Shown: positions 31,143-40,179, counted from the stretch's first letter. The stretch is DNA of 41,894 nucleotides from Magnetococcales bacterium (GCA_002753515.1 PEAK01000037.1:1-41894); one strand, 5' to 3'. Translations and numbers: made by a program. The notes: generated by a model from the sequence alone, not told the origin.

Positions 31143-31661
31143 ATGAAACGGCCTAAGAAAAGTTTTTCCGTTCAAAGTTTTTTTTCTGGGGCGATGGTGG
31201 TGTTGTTGCTGATCGTTGCGGCGTGGGTGGGCAAGGAGCGTTTTGGATCGGGTATTCACGGTTTCATACGGGATTGGATGTCCACGGACAAGGCTTCCCG
31301 GCAACTCAAGGGGGAAGTGTTTGGTTCCATGCCGGCCCCAACCGAACCGCCGATGAACAAACCGGTGCTGGATATCGTCGCCCCGAAGAATACCCGCAAA
31401 ATTGTAGTCAAAATGATTCCACAAATCAAGCGTACCGCCAGAATTCCCCATTCCTACTGGGGGCCCTGCACCAAGTGTCATTTGATTATTGGGGGGGCTC
31501 CGCCCGGTTCCCAGCCCATCACGCCGGTGGGCAAGGCTTGGGAGAAAGCTTCGACGTTCAAAAAAGTGGGACCGCCCATCCTGCCTGATTCGACGCGGCA
31601 TCACCCCCCCTCGGGTCGGTGTATCAAGTGTCATGATATTGTGGTGGAAATCCCTATCTAA
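31143..31661 (+). CDS. mamT: MamT, magnetochrome heme protein
   Basis: Protein of 172 residues. A membrane anchor lies near 13-29. Two CxxCH heme motifs lie at 109-113 (CTKCH) and 160-164 (CIKCH), each in a WGPC or GRC context typical of magnetochrome domains. MamT helps control the redox state of iron during crystal growth. It is the last gene of the operon. Its stop overlaps by two bases the stop of the convergent exporter gene. Confidence 0.93.
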   Translation: MKRPKKSFSVQSFFSGAMVVLLLIVAAWVGKERFGSGIHGFIRDWMSTDKASRQLKGEVFGSMPAPTEPPMNKPVLDIVAPKNTRKIVVKMIPQIKRTARIPHSYWGPCTKCHLIIGGAPPGSQPITPVGKAWEKASTFKKVGPPILPDSTRHHPPSGRCIKCHDIVVEIPI

Positions 31662-33757
31662 AACCCTGTTTGCCGGATCAGGGCGGACCAAAGGGGATGC
31701 CAGAGTGTTTCCACGAGGGTGCGTGATGCCGCAGAAAACTGGACCGTCCCTGGAATGATGTACTTGACCCCCGACCCATTGGCAACAGGGGTCAGCCAAA
31801 CCCGGAAACACCCCCGTTGCGCCACCAGACGCCCATCTTTGTCTTTCCGGGTGGGTAGTGGGCCACCGAATGTCGAAGCCAAGGTTGGATCCTTGAGCCA
31901 TTCCACCGCCTGATAATCGATCTGCTCAATTCTCAGGGGCAGACTTGGCAACCCCAGATCGGCGGGGATGAATTTGGCCCGGGTCTCCCTGTTCAAGCGA
32001 TTGATATCAGCTTCGTCCACCCAGGCTTCTACCCGGAGCGGCTCAGGGTGCATCACCGCCAACAGGGGTTGTTCCCGATCCACCCATACACCATTGTCCA
32101 ATCCTTCGGCGAGTGTACGCACCACCCCGGTAAAGGGTGCCACAACCCGTAACTGTTCCTTTTGTTGCAGCAATCCTTCGCGTTCACCCAAAGCGGATCC
32201 CAATTCGCGCACAATCACCAGTTGATTATCGCCCACGGAAAATTCCTTGGCGCTATGGGCCAACTCCCAGCGTTTTTGCTCTATCTTAAGGCGATTTTGT
32301 TCCAGAGCCAGTTCCAGATCGGGGGCAGCAAAGACCATGAGTTCCTGGCCAGACACCACCTTTTGATCGCGTTGCACCAGCCTTTTTTCCAAAACAGCGG
32401 GGACTGGAACAAACAATTGTTGGTACCGAGCGGCACGAGCCAGAGCAGGGGCCGAAACCGATCCTTCCCACGGCACCAGTGTAACCAGCATCAGAAGGAG
32501 AGCAACCAGGAACAGGGTTCGTATTACCTGTTTGTTCAGACGGAACAATGGCCTGTGATGCCACCATGCCTTGATTTCCATGACGACCGGACGCACCAGA
32601 AACCATCCCACCTCAGCCAGCAACAGGATTATCCCCGCCACCTTGAACAGAAAGAAATACACCAAGAGGGCAAAACCGACAAAAACAATGGCGCGATAAC
32701 ACCAAATGCCATAGGCCAATGCCGTCAAGAAGGTTGCCAGTCGCCTGCTCAACGCGCCAGGTCGGGACACACCCCAGCCAAAAAGCCATTCCCGCAACTG
32801 CCACCGCCCCAACTGGAAGGATTGCTGGTGCAGATTGGCAATGCCCAGGGCATCCGCAAGTAAATAGTAACCATCAAAACGCATGAAGGGATTCAAATTG
32901 ACGACCAAGGTGCCGACCCAAGCCACTCCTGCCAGCAGGACCATGGCGCTTCTGGCGGGGCCATCGGCCAACAGGGGCCACAGACACGAAGCGATTGCAG
33001 CCAATCCGAGTTCGGCCAGCATCCCCCCGGCACCGACTGCCAGTCGATCGCGTCGCGAACACAACAACCAGGCTTCGCTGACATCGGTATAAAAAACTGG
33101 CCAGGAAAATACAAACGCAACGCCCATCACAGGTACCCGGCAGCCCAAACGGTGGGCCGTTGCCGCATGGCCCAGTTCGTGGATCACTTTGGTTGCCAGA
33201 ATGGCCCCGCCGTACCACAACCATCCACCATCTGAAGAAATATGGGGTAGAATGGCGACAAAAGCATCCCAGTGTCTGGCGGTATGGATAGCCCCGAGGA
33301 TTCCCAGCAGGACCAACACCATTTGAAAGGCCGAGTGCGCTAGAATCTGCCACAGCCATGCCAACCGGCGCAAAAAGGGGTCGGGATTCCACAGCGGTAT
33401 TCTAAAAAACAACCACCCGTGCCACAATCGTTGCAACCAGTGATGGGTTTGTTGCTGACGTCGGTGCAGCAAGGTTGTCATGAGTGTCCGCTCGGTACCC
33501 ACAACCAGTTCGTTTTGCACCAGGAATTCATGGACATCCGCCACCTGTGCCGGGGTGATCCCGGGGCCACCCGAGGCCGTGAGGCGTTGTATGAAAGCGT
33601 CCGTGCCCAGGTGCAGATCGTCCAGAACAAGGCGTTCCAGCCAGCCAATGCGAAAAAAACGTTGGCGAACGGGGTCATGAATGGTCCAGCTTGGGGCACC
33701 GCCAGGGAAGGGGGGGCCGGAATGGATTCGCAATTCGGGGCGCAGGTTGATAACCAT
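31658..33757 (-). CDS. M50-type site-2 protease fused to an HlyD-like domain
   Basis: Protein of 699 residues from ATG at 33757; the frame goes further upstream but into the preceding gene's end. Zinc motif HELGH (H193, E194, H197) and the third ligand in NLNPFMRFDGYY (D295) mark an M50 membrane metalloprotease. Many membrane segments follow, and the C-terminal third (about 420-660) has a periplasmic adaptor with a lipoyl/coiled-coil pattern (VVAPFTGVVRTLAEGLDNG). Fusions of this kind occur next to HlyD-like proteins in gene sets thought to export peptides. It is the last of three co-directional genes and ends on top of the mamT stop. No proven link to magnetosomes. Confidence 0.85.
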   Translation of the reverse strand: MVINLRPELRIHSGPPFPGGAPSWTIHDPVRQRFFRIGWLERLVLDDLHLGTDAFIQRLTASGGPGITPAQVADVHEFLVQNELVVGTERTLMTTLLHRRQQQTHHWLQRLWHGWLFFRIPLWNPDPFLRRLAWLWQILAHSAFQMVLVLLGILGAIHTARHWDAFVAILPHISSDGGWLWYGGAILATKVIHELGHAATAHRLGCRVPVMGVAFVFSWPVFYTDVSEAWLLCSRRDRLAVGAGGMLAELGLAAIASCLWPLLADGPARSAMVLLAGVAWVGTLVVNLNPFMRFDGYYLLADALGIANLHQQSFQLGRWQLREWLFGWGVSRPGALSRRLATFLTALAYGIWCYRAIVFVGFALLVYFFLFKVAGIILLLAEVGWFLVRPVVMEIKAWWHHRPLFRLNKQVIRTLFLVALLLMLVTLVPWEGSVSAPALARAARYQQLFVPVPAVLEKRLVQRDQKVVSGQELMVFAAPDLELALEQNRLKIEQKRWELAHSAKEFSVGDNQLVIVRELGSALGEREGLLQQKEQLRVVAPFTGVVRTLAEGLDNGVWVDREQPLLAVMHPEPLRVEAWVDEADINRLNRETRAKFIPADLGLPSLPLRIEQIDYQAVEWLKDPTLASTFGGPLPTRKDKDGRLVAQRGCFRVWLTPVANGSGVKYIIPGTVQFSAASRTLVETLWHPLWSALIRQTGF

Positions 33758-33767
33758 CGTCCTGGTA

Positions 33768-35111
33768 TCAGATTCCGAGAAATTGGCGCAATGCCGACAT
33801 GGGACGACGAAACAACAGAAAAAACAAAGAGGTATCCTCTCCGTACAAGCGGACACTGCCCCGCAGTCCAATGCGGGGTGGTGGTGCCGTATCGGTCAGT
33901 TGTCCCCGCAAGGCAAAGGCCATGACCCCCTCAGGTGTAGGTTGCGCCTCATAACTGGCGTGCAGCACCCGACCAGTCCGAGAATGCAGGGGATCGGTAT
34001 CCAAAAACAATAAAAATTCAGCCCCGGGATGCAATGCGATGGCATCGTGGATGGATAAATCCATGACAATCGCCACCTTGTCTGGATCGGCAATGGCCAT
34101 GATTCTTTGCCCGGTTCGGACCGGTTGTCCAAGCCATTCCTCCGCTGAAGCGAAAACCGCCAGTCCCGCCCCGGGTGCCCTTACGCGACTGCGTTGCAGC
34201 ATTTTTTTGGCATAAAGCAATTCCACACGGCGCTCTTCGACACGACTTTGCAACATGGGCAGATTGGCTTTGGCATCCTCACGGGCAAAAGAGAGCTGTT
34301 CGGCGCGCAACGCTTCGCTTTTGGCGGTTCGCAGTGCCATAACCGCCATGGCATACCGATTGGCCAGCAAGGTGCGCTCCATGGTCACCAGTTCCTGTCC
34401 CTCACGCACCAGGGTGTTGGGTAGCACGTCGATGGAGGCCACCACACCATCCATGGGGGCGGTGACCAGTCGTGGTTCCTCGGGTACCACCCGTGCCGGG
34501 GCCGTGACCGACTGCCGCACCGGCCACAGCAACAATCCGATCAGCACACAAATGCTGGAGACGATCCAGAGTTTTCGGGTCCACATTTGCGCAAGGGATA
34601 GCGAAAAACGTTGCGGATTCAATGTAGTCAATGCGTGTCCGTAACACAACGCCAAACGGTTGGCGAGTTCCATCTCGGTACTTTGCCACTCCTGGCGGCG
34701 GGTCAGCAGCAATAGACCCACCACCCGACCCAATGGGGTCACCAGGGGCAGCATCATTCCTGCGGCCAACATCCACTCTTGCCACTGTTTCCGGTCTTCT
34801 GGACCGATATCGTCACGCACTATGAGAGACGGTTTACCTGGCAATGGGTAATGGCTTACAAAATGATTCAACCACAGGACCATGGGGGATTGGTTGGCCG
34901 GTTCCACAACACCGGAAACCATCGCCAGGGGGCCAGGACGCGAGGAAATCATGGGGAAATAGAAAGATACCTCGGAATACAACACCGTCGTCGTGCGATT
35001 GACCATGATGAAAAGCAGTTCGTCCAGGCTTTGAGAGCGCCGTGCATCCTGTTCCAAGGTTAATAGCGCTGCCGCCCCCTGCAGTTGGCGCTGAGTGATG
35101 GATTCATTCAC
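33768..35111 (-). CDS. GAF-like domain protein with HlyD-type membrane-fusion domain
   Basis: Protein of 447 residues. The first about 165 residues look like a GAF sensor domain (SQSLDELLFIMVNRTTTVLYS, then LVTPLGRVVGLLLLTRR). One membrane helix follows near 182-198 (LWIVSSICVLIGLLLW). The rest is an HlyD/AcrA-like adaptor: lipoyl half ending VTAPMDGVVASIDVLP, coiled coil with SREDAKANLP-like sequence, and the second half APGAGLAVFAS. Such proteins belong to the periplasmic part of export systems. It lies between the adaptor and the M50 gene, with gaps of three and ten bases. Confidence 0.8.
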   Translation of the reverse strand: MNESITQRQLQGAAALLTLEQDARRSQSLDELLFIMVNRTTTVLYSEVSFYFPMISSRPGPLAMVSGVVEPANQSPMVLWLNHFVSHYPLPGKPSLIVRDDIGPEDRKQWQEWMLAAGMMLPLVTPLGRVVGLLLLTRRQEWQSTEMELANRLALCYGHALTTLNPQRFSLSLAQMWTRKLWIVSSICVLIGLLLWPVRQSVTAPARVVPEEPRLVTAPMDGVVASIDVLPNTLVREGQELVTMERTLLANRYAMAVMALRTAKSEALRAEQLSFAREDAKANLPMLQSRVEERRVELLYAKKMLQRSRVRAPGAGLAVFASAEEWLGQPVRTGQRIMAIADPDKVAIVMDLSIHDAIALHPGAEFLLFLDTDPLHSRTGRVLHASYEAQPTPEGVMAFALRGQLTDTAPPPRIGLRGSVRLYGEDTSLFFLLFRRPMSALRQFLGI

Positions 35112-35114
35112 GGT

Positions 35115-35870
35115 TCAAGGACCATTCGGCGGGGAAAAAATCGCTGTGCCACTCATGCCCGCCAGCAGCTTGGCATGCGTACCCTGGATATCTGCGGTCA
35201 CGGCAACCGACTGGCTGGCCGGGTCAATGCGGGCACCGATCATGGTGACCCGGGCTGCATAAGTTTCCCCGGTTTCGTCCAAAGTCAGGGTTAACGGCGT
35301 CGCGATCTCCAGCCAACGCAACCAGCGCGAGGGGACGATCAGTTGAACGGACAGGTCACTGTCATCCAATATTTCCAACATGGGTTGCCCGGGGGTGACG
35401 CTTTGAAATGGTTGGGCCTGGCGCGCCACCACGCGCCCTGAAAATGGGGCCGACAAACTGCACATGCCGATTATGGCCTGGGCACGTTTGACCTCCGCCC
35501 CTGTGCGTGCGACTTCTGCCAGAGCCATGCGTGTTTCCAGCTCGCTGCCCGAGGACAGCTTTTGCAACCGTTGACGCGCTTCCAAGGTATGTCGTGCCGC
35601 TTCCTGTTCCGCAACGGCCTTTTCCAATTCGGCCTGCTGTACGGCACAATTCATCAGGACCAGTTCTTTCCCCTTATCGAATCGGTCGCCATCGTTAACC
35701 GTCATCCGTTCAATGGGACCCGCCAGACGACTTGCAAGCACGGTATGTCTTTTGGCGGCCAATAGTGCCCGTATTTCAGGTGGGCCACCTCCCCAGGCAT
35801 TGGGTGCCCACAGCGTCACGACCAATAACACCCAATACACACTTCTATGTGTGAAGATTGATGATGTCAT
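35115..35870 (-). CDS. Periplasmic adaptor (membrane-fusion) subunit
   Basis: Protein of 251 residues from ATG 35870; the frame is open to 35930 but without a good start. A signal peptide (HRSVYWVLLVVTLWAPNAWG) is followed by a lipoyl half-motif (LAGPIERMTVNDGDRFDKG), a coiled coil (about 75-130) and the second half (LSAPFSGRVVARQAQPFQSV), then beta-barrel sequence. This is the usual order for RND/MFP adaptors. It should work with the GAF-HlyD and M50-HlyD proteins encoded just downstream. No outer-membrane channel or pump gene is present in the window. Confidence 0.85.
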   Translation of the reverse strand: MTSSIFTHRSVYWVLLVVTLWAPNAWGGGPPEIRALLAAKRHTVLASRLAGPIERMTVNDGDRFDKGKELVLMNCAVQQAELEKAVAEQEAARHTLEARQRLQKLSSGSELETRMALAEVARTGAEVKRAQAIIGMCSLSAPFSGRVVARQAQPFQSVTPGQPMLEILDDSDLSVQLIVPSRWLRWLEIATPLTLTLDETGETYAARVTMIGARIDPASQSVAVTADIQGTHAKLLAGMSGTAIFSPPNGP

Positions 35871-35946
35871 GATGCCATTCCACCTTGCAAACCGTTGCGA
35901 CACGGATGCAATCAATGCCCCTGGACGCATGCAACGAGTGGGGGGG

Positions 35947-36240
35947 TCAGTTCAGTGACTTGATCCCCTTTTGCCATCCCTCATAATAATTTGGATTGGG
36001 GGCAACCACCTGGAGGGCATGTCCTTTGACATCATCCCAATCCATCATGTCTTCACTCCACTGCTCGATTGCCATCGGGTTTTTCTGGAACAGTGGCAAC
36101 GTATCCTCATTGAGTGAACGCTCCACGTCACCGCCAAACAACCGCTTGGCAAAATAGGATGCCCGATGACGGGCAATGATTTCTATCGGAACGCTCCACT
36201 GGGAACGGTCCGGCATGATTACGGTAAGCGTTTTTTTCAT
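35947..36240 (-). CDS. Small conserved-looking protein of unknown function
   Basis: Protein of 97 residues from ATG 36240 (MKKTLTVIMPDRSQWSVPIE); a start eight codons upstream is possible. It contains RHRASYFAKRLFGGDVERSL and ends with WQKGIKSLN. It is soluble, with no signal peptide or membrane span. The pattern resembles a widespread small hypothetical family, but I cannot name it. It is followed by the exporter trio and preceded by the PilZ gene on the same strand. Confidence 0.6.
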   Translation of the reverse strand: MKKTLTVIMPDRSQWSVPIEIIARHRASYFAKRLFGGDVERSLNEDTLPLFQKNPMAIEQWSEDMMDWDDVKGHALQVVAPNPNYYEGWQKGIKSLN

Positions 36241-36273
36241 AGGTAGGCATCCATCCATTTCCATTCCGAGTCG

Positions 36274-36723
36274 CTATCGCCCAGACGATTTATTGGTCCC
36301 TCGCGTCGAATCCCAGCGATTCAAAAGGTTGAAGTTATCCCGAATTGATGACAGCTCCATCAGAGAAATCAAAGAGGCGAATTGTGCCCTGTTTTTTTCG
36401 TCCATGGCAACAAACACCTGGGCTCCAGACGCACGAATAATGCGGCATGTGTAGCGGTAAACGCTTCCTTCAAACTGAATTTCTACCTTGGCCTCCTGGC
36501 CCGGATGAATGGTTTCTGGGTCTTTGGTGAGAGTTAACGCGGCACCACCCAGGCTGACATCCTTGCTGACCCCTGACAAACGACGCTTGCCCGCGTCCAC
36601 TACCAGCACCATCGGAATGGCCGCCGATTCCCTGGGCCATTGCCGACGTGATGGTTGCTGGGGCGATTGTTCCCCGACCACCGGTCCGGGAGCTGCCTTG
36701 CCAGGGGAGAACCTGTTTTTCAT
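36274..36723 (-). CDS. PilZ-domain c-di-GMP-binding protein
   Basis: Protein of 149 residues. The PilZ motif RxxxR is present as RQWPR near residue 28-32, and the D/NxSxxG motif as DVSLGG near residue 58-63. The rest follows the PilZ beta-barrel. PilZ proteins bind c-di-GMP and control motility, adhesion or secretion. Its neighbour upstream is a GspC-like gene. There is no effector domain. Confidence 0.85.
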   Translation of the reverse strand: MKNRFSPGKAAPGPVVGEQSPQQPSRRQWPRESAAIPMVLVVDAGKRRLSGVSKDVSLGGAALTLTKDPETIHPGQEAKVEIQFEGSVYRYTCRIIRASGAQVFVAMDEKNRAQFASLISLMELSSIRDNFNLLNRWDSTRGTNKSSGR

Positions 36724-36878
36724 GCGTGACCCTATGACGGCATATTGTCTTATGCAATTCCAGCAGCCATTTTCAGTAAGGGCTTACACTACCTTAGATC
36801 CCATCCGGAATACAAGAAGGGACTCCATGCATCTTCAGGCCAGCCGTACCTCATCATCAGCTCGCCATTTCAAGGGTT

Positions 36879-37754
36879 TTATTTCCATCCCAAGGTGCTG
36901 CCATCGAAAGATTCATCGTTGCTGCGGTTGTAGGTGAAATCCAGACTGTTCTCCCCTCGCAATACCTTGAAATGCATTGATTGCGCCGTACTCAGTTCAC
37001 GCAAGGCCTTCATCCCTTTTTCGTAGGAATCCAAAGTTTCCCCATTCAACCAGGTCACAACATCACCGGGTTGTAATCCAAATCGTCCCAAAAAGCCTTG
37101 ATCCACACCATGATCCAATCGGACCCCGATCAATTTGCCGTCTTTTTCCGCCGGGTTCAATCGCACCAGACGCAAGACCTCCTCCGGTTTTTCCGTAAAA
37201 GTTTGCCAAACCTTGCTGATCTCCTGCTGTTTTTCCACGCGGGCGCGGAACCGCGCCAAAACTTCTCGCTGTCCTTCGTTAGGTAATAATAATTGTTCTC
37301 GCACGCCATTTCTTTTAATGATGACCCGGTCTCGCAGGATCGTGACCAATTGCGCCATTTCCGGCAACAGGTTGCCAATGCGCAACACTCGTTCCTGACC
37401 AAATGGAAACAAAAATACTGCCAGACTCCGCCTGGGATCATCATGATACAGAACACCGATCAGTAATACATTTAACGGGGAAATTGGTAAACTATCCAAT
37501 TGCTTGCGATCCAATAGCAAAAGAGCGTCCTTTTCCGCCTTCGACACACCAAACAGTTGTCCAAGCCATTCAACACCCGGAGAAATGCGCGTAACCAAAG
37601 GATCGCTCCAATGAGATTTCTCCTGATAGGCAACTGCCCCCATTCCCTTGTTCCAACGCCCCACCTCCCAGAGCAACCAGGTCACATTTGCCAACTCCCG
37701 GGCAATGACAACAACCAGAATGGCGATCACTAATTTTTTGCCCAATTTAAGCAT
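36879..37754 (-). CDS. gspC: GspC-like type II secretion inner-membrane protein
   Basis: Protein of 291 residues from ATG 37754 (MLKLGKKLVIAILVVVIA); the longer frame to 37874 overlaps the promoter region of dapF. A membrane anchor near 8-27 is followed by the homology region typical of GspC (LPISPLNVLLIGVLYHDDPRR, then RDRVIIKRNGVREQLLLP) and a C-terminal PDZ domain with HGVDQGFLGRFGLQPGDVV. GspC links the inner-membrane platform to the GspD secretin. No other gsp gene lies nearby, so it may be a stray or lie apart from its operon. Confidence 0.8.
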   Translation of the reverse strand: MLKLGKKLVIAILVVVIARELANVTWLLWEVGRWNKGMGAVAYQEKSHWSDPLVTRISPGVEWLGQLFGVSKAEKDALLLLDRKQLDSLPISPLNVLLIGVLYHDDPRRSLAVFLFPFGQERVLRIGNLLPEMAQLVTILRDRVIIKRNGVREQLLLPNEGQREVLARFRARVEKQQEISKVWQTFTEKPEEVLRLVRLNPAEKDGKLIGVRLDHGVDQGFLGRFGLQPGDVVTWLNGETLDSYEKGMKALRELSTAQSMHFKVLRGENSLDFTYNRSNDESFDGSTLGWK

Positions 37755-37842
37755 CCCCCGGCCAAATTTCCCCGTTCTCCGACCGCCATTTTGGCGTACA
37801 ATCCCGCACGTTGTCCAATGTTCCCTCCCCAATGGAGACGTT

Positions 37843-38892
37843 ATGTCCGAATCCTTTTCGGTCCGTTTTGTCAAATGTCACGGCGCAGGCAATGATTTCA
37901 TCGTCGTCGATGAAACCGAGAACATGCAGGTTTCGGATGCCTGGAAACCCGCCTTCGCTCGCCTGACGGGGGCCCGTGGGGGCGGGATAGGTTCCGATGG
38001 CATCATCTTCGTCTCTGCCCACGATGCCGAACATCCCCGTATGCGATTTTTCAACCCAGACGGCAGCGAAGCAGAGATGAGTGGCAATGGTTTGCGTTGC
38101 GCCTCCCGAGTCGCCTGGGATGGGCATTTCGCCAAACGGGTACCTCTGATCTTCGTCACCAAGGGGGGCTATTATCCAACGTATAATTTCTTCTCCCGGG
38201 AACACGGTTTATCGTTCGTCCGTATCCACGCCGGAAAAGTTGAAACCAATCCCGAACGGGTGTTGGCCAATCACGCGACAACCCCATTTATCGCCCAACC
38301 CGTCCACGTGGACGGAATTACCCTGGTCGGAACCATCCTGTCCATCGGCAATCCGCATATGATCATCACCGTCAAACGATTGCAAGATATCGACCTGAAC
38401 CGTTTGGGACCCGCGTTGGAACACCACCCCATGTTTGCCAATCGTGCCAATATCAGTTTCGTAGAAGTATTGGATAATCAGAAAATCCTGGTGCAAACGC
38501 ACGAACGGGGTGTCGGTTTGACACTCTCCTGCGGTACCGGCATGACAGCCTCGGTTGTAGCACACGTACTCAATGGCGACCTTGCCAATGATACGGCAAT
38601 CGAAGTGCATACCGCAGGTGGCCTGGCCTGGGTCCATCCCCGGGTCACACAAGATTCCATCACCGCAGAATTAACCGGCAACGCTACCTACGTTTATTGT
38701 GCCACGACTCAGGTGCAAACAAAGGGGGATTCCCTGGTTTTCTCTTCCACTTCCCCGATGGTCAAAACAAAATTATTTCCTGAAGAATCCTCTGCCTACG
38801 ATACGTTTGCCCGACAAAGTCTTTTCGATGTTGCCATGCTTTCCAGTACCCCTTTGGAACCTTTGGTGGCCATGCGTGGATCCGTTCCCTGA
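37843..38892 (+). CDS. dapF: Diaminopimelate epimerase with an extended C-terminus
   Basis: Protein of 349 residues from ATG 37843 (GGAG upstream). It converts LL- to meso-diaminopimelate for lysine and peptidoglycan synthesis. Both catalytic cysteines are present: C86 (in NGLRCASR, after SEAEMSGNG) and C230 (in LSCGTGMTAS). The substrate motif HERGVG is present. About 275 residues are usual, so roughly 60 extra residues follow the fold, ending MLSSTPLEPLVAMRGSVP; this extension has no recognised domain. Gene is divergent from gspC with an 88-base gap. Confidence 0.92.
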   Translation: MSESFSVRFVKCHGAGNDFIVVDETENMQVSDAWKPAFARLTGARGGGIGSDGIIFVSAHDAEHPRMRFFNPDGSEAEMSGNGLRCASRVAWDGHFAKRVPLIFVTKGGYYPTYNFFSREHGLSFVRIHAGKVETNPERVLANHATTPFIAQPVHVDGITLVGTILSIGNPHMIITVKRLQDIDLNRLGPALEHHPMFANRANISFVEVLDNQKILVQTHERGVGLTLSCGTGMTASVVAHVLNGDLANDTAIEVHTAGGLAWVHPRVTQDSITAELTGNATYVYCATTQVQTKGDSLVFSSTSPMVKTKLFPEESSAYDTFARQSLFDVAMLSSTPLEPLVAMRGSVP

Positions 38893-39087
38893 CATCCTAA
38901 GATCTTTGTCGCAAGCTTTGAAGTGAAACTCTTTCTGATCAACATCAATGACGTATCTATGCCATTTCCAAGATTTCAACGGGTGTATGTCTGATTTTTT
39001 CTAGATGTTTAACACAAAAAATCGAAGGAGGGGTTGCCAAGACGGTGTTACTTGTTTTAGGATGCCCGCCTCAAAGATGAAAGCAGG

Positions 39088-39163
39088 GGGCCGTTAGCTC
39101 AGTCGGTAGAGCAACAGACTTTTAATCTGTGGGTCGCTGGTTCGACTCCAGCACGGCTCACCA
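39088..39163 (+). tRNA. tRNA-Lys(UUU)
   Basis: This 76-base gene runs from GGGCCGT to ACGGCTCACCA with the CCA encoded. The anticodon stem ACAGA/TCTGT encloses the loop CTTTTAA, with anticodon TTT at 39121-39123. The acceptor stem has one G-U pair. The D-loop GCTCAGTCGGTAGAGC and T-arm GGTTCGACTCC are canonical. Confidence 0.97.
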
Positions 39164-39179
39164 ATAAAAACAAACACTT

Positions 39180-39206
39180 ACGGCCTCTCTCAAGGTGGCC
39201 GTTTTT
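39180..39206 (+). terminator. Terminator after tRNA-Lys
   Basis: ACGGCC and GGCCGT form a six-base stem with an 11-base loop, followed by TTTTT, 17 bases after the tRNA end. Confidence 0.75.
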
Positions 39207-39211
39207 GTTCT

Positions 39212-39231
39212 AGTACCCACATAGTACCCAC
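39212..39231 (+). repeat. Short direct repeat downstream of tRNA-Lys
   Basis: AGTACCCAC occurs twice, at 39212-39220 and 39223-39231, two bases apart. Such a sequence often stands beside integrase genes at tRNA sites; none is present here, so it may be a trace of a lost element. Confidence 0.5.
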
Positions 39232-39403
39232 TTGGAAAAAATTCCAGTCGGCCAAAACTCTGTCATACCCGGTTCCCACGTCGGGGTCCGTCCAGGAGAA
39301 AATCTTCCCTGGCCGTGTGCGTGCCGTCGGTGTGCTGAAAGATTTTGGTTCCGGTGGTGGTGTCAACCGTGCCGGGTTGGGCTGGTGGTTTCAACCAGGG
39401 TGA

Positions 39404-39775
39404 GTTTCACGTCGAGAACACTGGATTGACGCCAACCAGTTGGGTCGGCGGAACCTGTCGCCGGATGCATTCAAGCTGCTGCTGGGGCGGCGGTATAATA
39501 GGGTGAAAAAAGCCGCGAATGATGGTGGTAAAGGGACAAGTAAACAATCGTTAACCGTAGATCAAATTGATCCACGGTTGCCAGAGCCGCCGTTACCCAA
39601 GCCAGCGTCTACCGCACAAACACTGGCCAAAGCGCATGGCGTAGGTGAGGCCACAGTCAAGCGTGCGGCCAAGTTTGCTGCCGAGGTTGCGAGGAACCCG
39701 CGATTGCAGGAGGCAATTGAGAACAACGTGCCTGTTCTCCACGTCAGGCACTGGACTCGTGCCAACCCGCTTTAA
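39404..39775 (+). pseudogene. ParB-like/phage-type fragment, N-terminus lost
   Basis: The frame is bounded upstream by a TGA at 39401-39403 and has no credible start, although the homology continues upstream of the first TTG (REHWIDANQLGRRNLSPDAF). The rest has KLLLGRRYNR and, after a linker, GVGEATVKRAAKFAAEVARN, a helix-turn-helix pattern known from ParB-type regions of phage and plasmid DNA-methylase proteins. The missing start and N-terminus mark it as a remnant. A second fragment of a similar kind lies at 40479. Confidence 0.6.
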
Positions 39776-39963
39776 CGGCACCAGGAACGATTCTGCCTGT
39801 TGTCCCTGCCTTGGTTACCCCGGTGTTCTGTTCACGGCAAGAATGAATCCTGTGCGGGATTATCAATGCGGTTCTGCGTGGGAATTTCACCATTGTTCTG
39901 GACGAACGTGGGTAGGGGGGGAACCTGTGCCAGCTTATTCCCTGGCAGTCCCACCCATCCCTT

Positions 39964-40179
39964 TCACTTTGCCAGGGAACTGGCGTATTTGATCGCGCTT
40001 TCTACGGATTGCAGTGTCGTGAAAAACCCACGGTAAACCCCGTCGGGAATACCTGTCACCCGTCCACCTCCCATTTCCCCCAGGGAGAAACGAGCGCTCT
40101 CAACGGCGTCAGACACGTTCCCCAAAGTCCCCTCAATGGAACCACGTTCGATAAGCGGATTGCCAGTTTCAAAGTCCAT
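39964..40179 (-). CDS. Small protein of unknown function
   Basis: Protein of 71 residues. AAGGAG lies nine bases before ATG 40179, which decides that start against the longer frame from 40248. It begins MDFETGNPLIERGSIEGTLG and has SVESAIKYASSLAK at its end. No membrane segment or known domain. Flanked by broken mobile-type genes, it may be cargo of the same lost element. Confidence 0.6.
   Translation of the reverse strand: MDFETGNPLIERGSIEGTLGNVSDAVESARFSLGEMGGGRVTGIPDGVYRGFFTTLQSVESAIKYASSLAK

Noticed and set aside
31143-31661. MamX as an alternative identity for the gene called mamT
   Set aside because: It has length and position of MamT, directly after mamS, with two CxxCH motifs; MamX normally lies in a separate mamXY operon.
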